From positions 1 to 18,330 of the forward strand of contig DASWQJ010000305.1 in assembly GCA_036403795.1 (NCBI GenBank): 18,330 bases of DNA, in the 5' to 3' direction. Numbering within the stretch: the first letter of the stretch is position 1; every line of letters starts with the position of its first letter. Shown here one piece after another: positions 1 through 6,776 of the stretch. A program made the translations under genes and the position numbers. Below the pieces are notes generated by a model. It was not told the DNA's origin, did not search any database, and saw only the letters and a program-made list of their open reading frames with translations. Origin of the DNA: Stenotrophomonas_A sp036403795 (lineage in GTDB: Bacteria > Pseudomonadota > Gammaproteobacteria > Xanthomonadales > Xanthomonadaceae).

Positions 1-1652
1 GGCAACCCCAGGAAACCATCGAAGTGCTGCACATGCGGCACCTGCCAGTACCGGACATCGCGGCCAGCGGCGCGGGCGGCCGCCACATACGGCGCACTGC
101 TGAAGGCCGGGGGAATCAAGCCGTCATCCAGGCCATGCACCACCACGATGGGCAAGTGCTTGCGCGGCAGCGCCGCGCGCGTCTGCGCGATGCCGGCCTG
201 GACACGCCGTGCGTGCGCATCATGGCCGGTCCACAGGGCGCGCAGGCATTGCAAGCCTGCAAACGTGGGGTCTGCACCTGGCTGGGCCTGCGGGTCCACC
301 ACGCCGATGCCCGCACCGGGTGGAATGCCGCTGCCATCACTCCACCAGGCCGCCCGCTCGAGCCCGGTCGCCGCACGCGGCGCGCCATCGGTGCCCATCG
401 CCGCATAGCGATAACCGCAGGGATGCGCGTCAAACGCGTAGCGACCGTAAGCCGACGCATAGGCGACCGCAACACTGCGCCACAAGTCGAAGCCGACCGA
501 CAACGCGCCACTGCGAAGTGACGCTTCGGTCCAGCCCTGTGCCATCAACTGCCGGCGCGCATCGGCCGACTGCGACGTCGCATCGGTGCCCGTGACCAGA
601 CCCTGCACCGCCAGCGAGGCACAGCGAGCGGCCCCTTGCGCCTGCAGCTGCGCGCTGAGTGGCGGCTGCGGAAGCCCTTCCATGCCGTAGAGGGCGCACG
701 GCATCAGCAGCGCTGCCTCGGTGACGTAGTCGTACAGCGCTCGCCCGGCTTTTCCCGGCGCCAACACGCTGGGCTCACCGGCCACCACCGCCGCCAGCCA
801 CGGCTTGCCGCCGGGGTCGAGCTCGGCGGCACGCAGCACGGCGCCTCCCCCATTGGAGATCCCCACCGCGATCACGCGCGTGTTCTCGAAGGTATAAGGC
901 GCCTTGCCCGGCACCGCGCGGTTGAGCACCTGCAATCCGAACTCGGCTGCCTGGCGCACATGCCGGCCCCAATCGGCCTCGGGGTTGTCTTGCGAATGCG
1001 CGTGCTTGAAGGCCACGCCGGGGCCGTGCGCGGCGGCGGGGGCGAAGGCGGCCGGGGAATCGGGTCCTGCCACGCCCTCGGGTCCGACGGCCGCAGCGCT
1101 TGCCAGGTCGACATAATCGGTGCCGGCTCCCTTGTCGGTGTAGGCGACCGCGCAGCCGCGCGGCAAACCCCAGGCGCCGGCGACGGCGATGCTGCCGTAG
1201 ATGCCGCGCGAGCCCGACGAAGCGGTCACCAACAGGCAGCGCTTCTGCGTGTCGAAGTTGTCGGGTACCTGCACCAGCACGCGATGCGGCTGGTGTCGAT
1301 CCGGCAGCCGCGCGTAGGCGGTGAACTCGCGGCCCGGCACGTTCGCCAGGCTGCCGTAGCGCTCGCCGTAACCGCCGCCCGGTGCCAGGTCGGCGATGCC
1401 GCGCCAGTTGCTCCAGAACGCACGGCGGCGCGCCTCGGCCGGCGTGGGAAGCGCGGGATCGGCGAAGGCTGGCGGCGCCATGGCGCGCAATCCCGCCAGG
1501 CCCAGCCCGGCGGTGAGCAGATCGTCCCCGTCGCGATGCACGCTCTCGCGCTCGGCGCCAAATGGCCCGGCCGGCTGGGCCGCCACCGCGCCGTGGGCCA
1601 ACGACATGCCGAACAGCAGCCCACCCGCCAGGTTCATCAAGGAAGTCTTCAT
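1..1652 (-). CDS. D-(-)-3-hydroxybutyrate oligomer hydrolase, secreted, 3' end missing
   Basis: This gene runs off the left edge; 550 residues are visible and the family is usually near 700, so the C-terminus is missing. Family members cleave 3-hydroxybutyrate oligomers, released from polyhydroxybutyrate, into monomers. The protein starts with a signal peptide (residues 1-25, hydrophobic core then AVAA before Q26), so it is exported. A serine-hydrolase nucleophile is visible in GISNGGG (Ser266). The family block FKHAHSQDNPEADWGR lies at 215-230. Asp509/Asp510 in VVHGLDDGLIPP and His543 in VQHFDGF are candidate triad partners. The frame is uninterrupted. The start codon has no Shine-Dalgarno sequence. 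It sits almost exactly where transcription should begin from the -10-like hexamer at 1659-1664, so the message may be leaderless. It is divergent from bdhA. The family call is from memory of conserved blocks and is strong; whether the enzyme acts in the periplasm or outside the cell is not visible. Confidence 0.88.
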   Translation of the reverse strand, partial: MKTSLMNLAGGLLFGMSLAHGAVAAQPAGPFGAERESVHRDGDDLLTAGLGLAGLRAMAPPAFADPALPTPAEARRRAFWSNWRGIADLAPGGGYGERYGSLANVPGREFTAYARLPDRHQPHRVLVQVPDNFDTQKRCLLVTASSGSRGIYGSIAVAGAWGLPRGCAVAYTDKGAGTDYVDLASAAAVGPEGVAGPDSPAAFAPAAAHGPGVAFKHAHSQDNPEADWGRHVRQAAEFGLQVLNRAVPGKAPYTFENTRVIAVGISNGGGAVLRAAELDPGGKPWLAAVVAGEPSVLAPGKAGRALYDYVTEAALLMPCALYGMEGLPQPPLSAQLQAQGAARCASLAVQGLVTGTDATSQSADARRQLMAQGWTEASLRSGALSVGFDLWRSVAVAYASAYGRYAFDAHPCGYRYAAMGTDGAPRAATGLERAAWWSDGSGIPPGAGIGVVDPQAQPGADPTFAGLQCLRALWTGHDAHARRVQAGIAQTRAALPRKHLPIVVVHGLDDGLIPPAFSSAPYVAAARAAGRDVRYWQVPHVQHFDGFLGL

Positions 1653-1658
1653 GCCGGC

Positions 1659-1664
1659 ACGCTA
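1659..1664 (-). promoter_or_regulatory. putative -10 hexamer of the oligomer hydrolase promoter
   Basis: The minus strand reads TAGCGT here, a weak -10 match. Its centre is 33 bp from the centre of the GTAC-N4-GTAC element and no -35 is recognisable. Transcription starting 7 bp downstream would begin at about 1652, the A of the start codon. Inferred only from sequence and from the matching layout of three other promoters. Confidence 0.35.
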
Positions 1665-1685
1665 GCAAAGGGCCACGGGCTTTCC

Positions 1686-1700
1686 ATCGTACTTTCGTAC
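1686..1700. promoter_or_regulatory. putative activator box, copy 1 (GTAC-N4-GTAC)
   Basis: The sequence ATCGTACTTTCGTAC lies midway between the divergent starts of the oligomer hydrolase (1652, minus) and bdhA (1758, plus). Thirteen of its 15 bases recur at 9100-9114 between the other divergent pair of this locus. The core is two GTAC tetramers separated by 4 bp. Since GTAC is self-complementary, the core reads alike on both strands, as expected for a dimeric regulator acting both ways. The adjacent LuxR-type response regulator is the obvious candidate ligand. That assignment is inference. Confidence 0.6.
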
Positions 1701-1725
1701 CACTCGCGCCAACGTGGCTTCCTGC

Positions 1726-1731
1726 TAGTTT
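1726..1731 (+). promoter_or_regulatory. bdhA: putative -10 hexamer of the bdhA promoter
   Basis: The hexamer TAGTTT is centred 34 bp from the centre of the GTAC-N4-GTAC core. The expected -35 position (about 1703-1708) has no TTGACA-like sequence, so the promoter looks activator-dependent. The predicted 5' untranslated region is about 20 nt. Confidence 0.35.
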
Positions 1732-1757
1732 CCGGCAACCCCCACCACGACATTCCC

Positions 1758-2558
1758 ATGAGCGACGCCTTCCTGCTGGGCCGCAACGCACTGGTCACCG
1801 GCGCCACTTCCGGCATCGGACTGGCCATTGCACAGGCATTGGCGCGGGCCGGTGCGCGCGTGGCGATCAATGGGCTGGGCGATGCCGATCAGATCGCCCA
1901 GGCGCTGCAACAGGTGCGCGGCGAACAGGGCCACGCCCGGCACTTTGCGGCAGACCTGGCCGACCCGGCGCAGATCGAGACGATGATTAGCGAGTGGGCG
2001 GCCTGGGGCACGCCCGACATCCTGGTCAACAACGCGGGCATCCAGCATGCCGCGCCGCTCGCACAGATGCCGGTCGCCAAGTGGGACGCGATACTGGCCA
2101 TCAACCTGAGCGCCGCATTCCATGGCATGCGGCGGGTGCTGCCGGGCATGGGCGAGCGCGGTTTCGGACGCGTGGTCAATATCGCCTCGGTGCATGGCCT
2201 GGTCGCTTCGCGCGACAAGGCGCCCTACGTGGCCAGCAAGTTTGGCCTGGTAGGCCTGAGCAAATCGGCGGCGCTGGAATATGCGGCCTGTGGCGATCGT
2301 GCCAGCGGCGGCGTCACGGTCAATTGCATTTGCCCTGGCTGGGTGGAGACACCGCTGATCGAGCCGCAGGTCCAGGCGCACCGCGGAGGCGGAAGCCGCG
2401 ACGACGGGGTGCGGGCGCTGTTGGCCGAAAAGCAACCAAGCCAGCGGATGTCGCTGCCGCAGGACATCGCCGCGCTGGCGCTATGGCTGTGCCGGCCCGA
2501 AGCGCACAACGTGACCGGCGCGGCGTTTCCGATGGATGGTGGCTGGACCGCGCAATGA
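1758..2558 (+). CDS. bdhA: 3-hydroxybutyrate dehydrogenase (short-chain dehydrogenase)
   Basis: This 266-residue short-chain dehydrogenase oxidises D-3-hydroxybutyrate to acetoacetate with NAD+ in the cytoplasm, the entry step for 3HB as carbon source. The Rossmann motif TGATSGIG lies at 14-21 and NNAG at 91-94. The active-site residues are Asn116, Ser144 (in NIASVHGLVAS), Tyr157 and Lys161 (YVASK). The Ser-containing block and the later CPGWVETPLIE segment resemble bacterial 3HB dehydrogenases rather than generic FabG proteins. The start chosen gives the usual SDR N-terminus (MSDAFLLGRNALVTG). The reading frame is open far upstream, but that stretch is the antisense of the hydrolase gene. 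No good Shine-Dalgarno precedes the start. The response regulator gene follows after 16 bp, so the two probably share a transcript. Close SDR relatives with other substrates cannot be fully excluded, but the neighbours argue for 3HB. Confidence 0.87.
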   Translation: MSDAFLLGRNALVTGATSGIGLAIAQALARAGARVAINGLGDADQIAQALQQVRGEQGHARHFAADLADPAQIETMISEWAAWGTPDILVNNAGIQHAAPLAQMPVAKWDAILAINLSAAFHGMRRVLPGMGERGFGRVVNIASVHGLVASRDKAPYVASKFGLVGLSKSAALEYAACGDRASGGVTVNCICPGWVETPLIEPQVQAHRGGGSRDDGVRALLAEKQPSQRMSLPQDIAALALWLCRPEAHNVTGAAFPMDGGWTAQ

Positions 2559-2574
2559 CGGTACTCTCAGCGCC

Positions 2575-3240
2575 ATGCCGCACCTGCTGATCGCCGACGA
2601 CCACCCGCTGTTCCGCAGCGCCCTGCGCCAAGCCGCGGCCGACGCGGTGAGCGACCTGCGGGTGGAGGAAGCGGCCACGCTGGAAGAAGCGCTTGCCGCA
2701 CTCGACGCTGCACCGGGCATCGATCTCATCCTGCTCGACTTGCACATGCCCGGCAGCCACGGGTTGGCCGGGCTGGCGGCGATCCGCGCGCAGCATCCGG
2801 CGGTGGCCGTCATCGTGGTCTCGGCCAATGACGATCCCCGGGTGGTGCGGCGCGCACTGGACCACGGCGCGGCGGGCTACCTGCCCAAGAGTGCGGGACT
2901 GGACGAGCTGCGGCAGGCGATCAGCAGTGTGATGGCCTGCGAACAATGGCTGCCGGCCTCGTTGCGCGCGTCCGTGCTCCATTCGCGCTCCTCGGCGCAC
3001 GACAGCGCGCTGGCGGCGCGGCTGGCCAGTCTGTCGCCGCAACAGTTCCGGGTGTTGATCCTGGTCGCGCAAGGCTTGTTGAACAAGCAGATCGCCGATC
3101 GCCTGGATGTGCAGGAACGCACGGTCAAGGCGCATCTGTCGGCGATATTCGAACGCCTGGGCGTGCGCAACCGCACCCAGGCCTCGGTCGTGCTGCGCGA
3201 ACTCGAACTTCGAGACCCCTCGCAGCGCGTGGATGCCTGA
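2575..3240 (+). CDS. LuxR/NarL-family response regulator (CrbR/ErdR-like)
   Basis: A 221-residue two-component response regulator. The receiver domain (about 3-120) has the acidic pair Asp8-Asp9, phosphoacceptor Asp55 in LILLDLHMPG, switch Ser83 and Lys105 in GYLPKSAG. The C-terminal LuxR-type helix-turn-helix (about 155-215) includes LSPQQFRVLILVAQGLLNKQ and ERTVKAHLSAIFERLGV. It begins 16 bp after bdhA in the same direction and has no clear Shine-Dalgarno, so it may be translationally coupled. An in-frame ATG at 2536 is possible but would overlap bdhA and add residues before the receiver. In Vibrio and Pseudomonas, LuxR-type regulators (CrbR, ErdR) work with SSS-domain kinases like the one downstream to control acetate and related carbon use. 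Partnership with that kinase is inferred from adjacency. It is the best candidate to bind the boxes at 1686-1700 and 9100-9114. Confidence 0.9.
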   Translation: MPHLLIADDHPLFRSALRQAAADAVSDLRVEEAATLEEALAALDAAPGIDLILLDLHMPGSHGLAGLAAIRAQHPAVAVIVVSANDDPRVVRRALDHGAAGYLPKSAGLDELRQAISSVMACEQWLPASLRASVLHSRSSAHDSALAARLASLSPQQFRVLILVAQGLLNKQIADRLDVQERTVKAHLSAIFERLGVRNRTQASVVLRELELRDPSQRVDA

Positions 3241-3249
3241 CCCCGCGCG

Positions 3250-6200
3250 TCAAGGTGCAGCCGAGGCCGCGCGCGAGGCCAGCAGGCGATCGAGGATGGA
3301 TTTCAGCGCCAATGGACGCACTGGCTTCTGCAGCAGGGTGAGGCCCTGCTCGAGCACGCTGCGGCGGGTCTGCAAGCCGTCGTCGGCACTGAGGATCAAG
3401 GTCGGCGTGTTGCCAAAGCGTGCACCCAGATCGGCGTGCAGCGCCACGCCGGTGTCGCCATCGGCCAGGTGATAGTCGAACAGCCAAATCGCCGCGGGCC
3501 CTTGGTCGAGTACCTCCGCCGCCTGCAGCCGATCGCGGGCGGTCAGCACCTCGCAACCCCAGCCACGCAGCAGGCCCGCCAGCGCCTGCAGCGGTTGCGG
3601 CTCATTGTCGACGGCCAACACGCGCAAGCCCGCCAACGTGCTCACTGGCGGCAGCGCGGGCACCGGCGCCAGGGCACATACGCGCTGCAGTCTCAGCGAA
3701 AACGCGGTGCCGCGACCCGGCACGCTGTATAGCCCGATCGGCGCGTCCAGCAACCCCGCGATGCGGTCGGCGATCGCCAGGCCGAGTCCGAGCCCCTGCC
3801 CCGCCGTGGATTCGCCGCGCCGGAATTCCTCGAAAATCACCTGCTGCTCGGCCAGCGCAATGCCGGGGCCACTGTCGTGCACTTCCACCCGCACGTGCCC
3901 GCCGTCCCGTCGCACCCCCAGCAGCACATGGCCGCGCAAGGTATAGCGCACCGCGTTGGCCAGGAAGTTCTGGATCACCCGTCGCAGCAGCTGGGGATCG
4001 CTATGCACCCAGGCCTGGCTGCCCACGTACCGGAATGACAGCCCGCGGGCCCGCGCGAGCATGGCGAACTCCGAGGCCAGCGGTTCGAGCACGTCGGCCA
4101 ACGGGAAGTCGCGCGGTTGCGGCAGCAGTCCACCGGCTTCCAGGCGCGACATGTCGAGCAGCCCGGTCAGCAGGTCGGTGGTGGAATCGAGCGCCCCGCG
4201 CACCTGGGCGGCCACGACGCGTTGCTCGGGCACGGCCAGTTGCTGGCCCAGCGTGTCGGTGAACAATTGCGCGGCGTGCAGCGGTTGCAGCAGGTCGTGG
4301 CCGATCGCCGTCAGGAACCGGCTCTTGGCATCGTTTGCACGTTCGGCCTCGCGCTTGGCCGCTTCCAGCAGCGCGGTACGCTCGCCGACCCGCTGCTCGA
4401 GGGTTTCGTTGCTGCGCAGCAACTGGGCTTCGGTAATCCGGAACGCGGTCACGTCGGTGAACGTGGCCACGAACCCGCCGCCGGGCATGGGATTGCCGCG
4501 GATTTCCACGATGCTGCCATCGGGGAACACGCGCTCGGACAGGTGGGCGGTGCCGGCGCGCATCAGGGCCAGGCGGCGATCCACCGCCCGCTCGTTGGCG
4601 CCGCGCTCGGGCATGCGCTGCAGCGCCCAACGTGTGAGCGCCACGATGGGGTGGCCCACTTGCAGCATCTCATCGGGGAAATCGAACATCTGCGCGTAAC
4701 GTCGGTTCCAGGCGACCAGGCGCTGCTCGCGGTCGATCACGCTGATGCCCTGGCTCATGTTCTGCAGTGCTGCCTGCAGCACCTGCTGGTTGAAGCGCAG
4801 ATCTTGCGAGGCCTCGCCGACGATCACCGCCATCGCTTCAAGCTCGCCGGTTTCGCGGCGCGCCGCATCCAGCAGCAATCGCGTGGACGCCGAACCCAGC
4901 ACCGCCGACAGTTCGCGCTCCACCGCTACCTCGATCGCCGAAGGCACCGGTCCACTGCGCGGTGCATCGACCAGCAATTCGGCGACCCGTTCCGGCCGCA
5001 GGAAACGTTGGCCTGCGCTGCGCAGCGTCGCCGCATCCAGTCGGCCGCGCGCACGCCGTGGCGCGTCGGCGCGCAAGGTCATCACCAGCCAGGTGACCGC
5101 CGTGCCCATGAACAGGCTGATGCCCACCGCACGGCCCAAGGCGCTCCAGCCGGTCAATCCAAACAGGCGGTTGGGCGCCAGCCATTCCCATCCCAAGGGC
5201 CCGTGCTCGAGCCAGGCAGGGTTGGCACCGAGCGCGGCGACCAGACTCGGCACCAGCAGCACCCAGGCCCATGCGGCAAAGCCCGCCACCACGCCGGCGA
5301 TGGCCGCACGGGCCGGCGTCTGCGGCCGCCACAGCGCAAAGCCCAGGACCGGCGCCAAGGTGGCCAGTGCCGAGAACGACACCGCGCCCACGTCGGCCAG
5401 CGCGTCGTTGCCACTGATCAGGCGACTGTAGGCCCAGGCCAGCAGCATGATCGCCACGATGCCGGTGCGCCGTAGCAACAACAGGTCGGCGCGACGATCC
5501 GCGTCACCGCTGCGGCCACTGCGCGACCACGCGCCACGCAACAAGCCGGGCGCAAACCAGTGGTTGCCGATCATCAGGCTCAAGGTCAGCGTGCTGACCA
5601 CCACCATGCCGGTGGCGGCGCTCAGGCCGCCCAGGAACGCGAACAGCGCAATGCCCTTGTGGCCGTACGCAAAGGGCAGCGCCAGTGCGTACATGTCCGA
5701 AGGCACGCGCTCGCCCAGCAACGCGGCGCCGGCCTTGGCCAACGGCAGGGCCGGCAAGGCAATCAGCAGCAAATAGAGCGGGAACTGCCAGCGCGCCGTG
5801 CGTACGTCGCGTTCATCGCGGCACTCGACCACGCCAACATGGAACTGGTGCGGCAGGATGAACATCGCCAGCGCACCCAGCAAGACCAAAGGCAGGAAGC
5901 CACCGGTGTTGGCCGGCGCCGGTGCAACGGGTGTCGAGGCAGCGGGCAGATCCAGGCCAAACCAGACGAAGGCACCCAGGGCCAGCATCGCGATCAACTT
6001 GAACACCGACTCGAACGCCATCGCCAACACCAGGCCGCGGTTGTGCTCGGTGGCACTGGCCCGGCGCGTGCCGAACAGCATCGCGAACAAGGCCATGGCC
6101 AACGCCACGTACAACGCACCGTCGCGCCAGAACGGCAGGCCGTGCGCGCGCCCGGGCGCCTGCAGGGTCAAGGTGGCAAAGCTCATCGCCACGGCCTTGA

Positions 6201-6600
6201 GCTGCAGGGCGATGTAAGGGATCAGGCCCAGCGCCGCGACCAAGGTGACGACCGCCGCCAGCCATGCATCCTTGCCGAGACGGCTGGCGATCAGGTCGGC
6301 CAGCGAGGTGGCATTGCTTTCGCGCGCCAGCCGCACCAACCGGCCCATGAAACCCACCGCCAGCGCATAGAACAGGATGGCGCCGACGAACGTCGGCGGC
6401 AGCGGCCAGCCATAGCGAACTGCCTGGGTAACCGTGCCGTAGAACGTCCATGAGGTGCAGTGCACGGCCAGCGACAGCGCGTACACGTGATGCCAATGGC
6501 GCGCCAGGACCGTCGGCCGGCGCTCGCCGAACAAGGCCGTGCCGAACATCAGCGCCAGCCAGGCCAGGCTGGCCGCGGCGACCGTCCACAGACTCAGCAT
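3250..6600 (-). CDS. SSS-transporter-domain hybrid histidine kinase (CrbS/MxtR-like)
   Basis: A 1116-residue inner-membrane sensor. Residues 1-505 form about 13 membrane spans of the sodium/solute symporter type. A linker at about 525-585 looks like the STAC domain known from such kinases. A PAS domain follows (about 605-720, NMSQGISVIDREQRLVAWNRR), then a short coiled coil (about 725-760). The HisKA domain has its phosphorylatable His768 in IGHDLLQPL. The ATPase domain has the N box (VIQNFLANAVRY), G1 (HDSGPG) and G2 (GLGLGLAIADR). A C-terminal receiver carries Asp1042 in LFDYHLADGDTG and Lys1092. The domain order matches CrbS/MxtR, which senses or transports a carbon-related ligand. It is convergent with the response regulator, with a 9-bp gap. 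ATG at 6600 was preferred; in-frame GTG codons at 6606 and 6618 are alternatives. None has a Shine-Dalgarno sequence, but a short upstream ORF overlaps the ATG. The ligand is unknown; 3HB, acetoacetate or acetate are reasonable guesses. Confidence 0.92.
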   Translation of the reverse strand: MLSLWTVAAASLAWLALMFGTALFGERRPTVLARHWHHVYALSLAVHCTSWTFYGTVTQAVRYGWPLPPTFVGAILFYALAVGFMGRLVRLARESNATSLADLIASRLGKDAWLAAVVTLVAALGLIPYIALQLKAVAMSFATLTLQAPGRAHGLPFWRDGALYVALAMALFAMLFGTRRASATEHNRGLVLAMAFESVFKLIAMLALGAFVWFGLDLPAASTPVAPAPANTGGFLPLVLLGALAMFILPHQFHVGVVECRDERDVRTARWQFPLYLLLIALPALPLAKAGAALLGERVPSDMYALALPFAYGHKGIALFAFLGGLSAATGMVVVSTLTLSLMIGNHWFAPGLLRGAWSRSGRSGDADRRADLLLLRRTGIVAIMLLAWAYSRLISGNDALADVGAVSFSALATLAPVLGFALWRPQTPARAAIAGVVAGFAAWAWVLLVPSLVAALGANPAWLEHGPLGWEWLAPNRLFGLTGWSALGRAVGISLFMGTAVTWLVMTLRADAPRRARGRLDAATLRSAGQRFLRPERVAELLVDAPRSGPVPSAIEVAVERELSAVLGSASTRLLLDAARRETGELEAMAVIVGEASQDLRFNQQVLQAALQNMSQGISVIDREQRLVAWNRRYAQMFDFPDEMLQVGHPIVALTRWALQRMPERGANERAVDRRLALMRAGTAHLSERVFPDGSIVEIRGNPMPGGGFVATFTDVTAFRITEAQLLRSNETLEQRVGERTALLEAAKREAERANDAKSRFLTAIGHDLLQPLHAAQLFTDTLGQQLAVPEQRVVAAQVRGALDSTTDLLTGLLDMSRLEAGGLLPQPRDFPLADVLEPLASEFAMLARARGLSFRYVGSQAWVHSDPQLLRRVIQNFLANAVRYTLRGHVLLGVRRDGGHVRVEVHDSGPGIALAEQQVIFEEFRRGESTAGQGLGLGLAIADRIAGLLDAPIGLYSVPGRGTAFSLRLQRVCALAPVPALPPVSTLAGLRVLAVDNEPQPLQALAGLLRGWGCEVLTARDRLQAAEVLDQGPAAIWLFDYHLADGDTGVALHADLGARFGNTPTLILSADDGLQTRRSVLEQGLTLLQKPVRPLALKSILDRLLASRAASAAP

Positions 6601-6668
6601 GGACACGCCCGCAGGCACTTGCCCACTGCACGGAACGTCATGGCGTGCTCGCCCTTGCTACTGCGCAC
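6594..6668 (-). CDS. candidate 24-residue leader ORF overlapping the kinase start
   Basis: Reading minus, a purine-rich ribosome binding site (GGAGG at 6674-6678, within a longer G/A run to 6689) sits 5 nt before a GTG at 6668. That frame gives a 24-residue peptide ending CLRACPC, whose TGA (6594-6596) overlaps the kinase ATG at 6598-6600. The kinase has no Shine-Dalgarno of its own and its frame is closed upstream by a TAG. Translational coupling would explain both facts. The peptide resembles nothing I know. It may be only a coupling device or a chance ORF. Confidence 0.35.
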   Translation of the reverse strand: MRSSKGEHAMTFRAVGKCLRACPC

Positions 6669-6776
6669 AGCGGCCTCCTCCCTCCCCCGGGACCGAGAAT
6701 AGCGCAACGGGGGCGGACCTCATCCGTCCCCGCCGCGCGGGCCTGCGTGGCACCGCCGATGCCTGCCGGCACCCGC

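Noticed and set aside
636..1757. Long plus-strand open frame in front of bdhA
   Set aside because: It is antisense to the oligomer hydrolase and its translation is low-complexity Arg/Gly/His-rich. The SDR fold begins at 1758.
775..1791. 338-codon minus-strand frame overlapping the hydrolase
   Set aside because: It is in a different frame from the recognisable hydrolase and the product is Arg-rich shadow sequence with no domain.
4117..5475. 452-codon plus-strand frame within the kinase gene
   Set aside because: It is antisense to conserved membrane, PAS and HisKA segments of the kinase and has a His/Gln/Arg-rich composition typical of GC-rich shadows.
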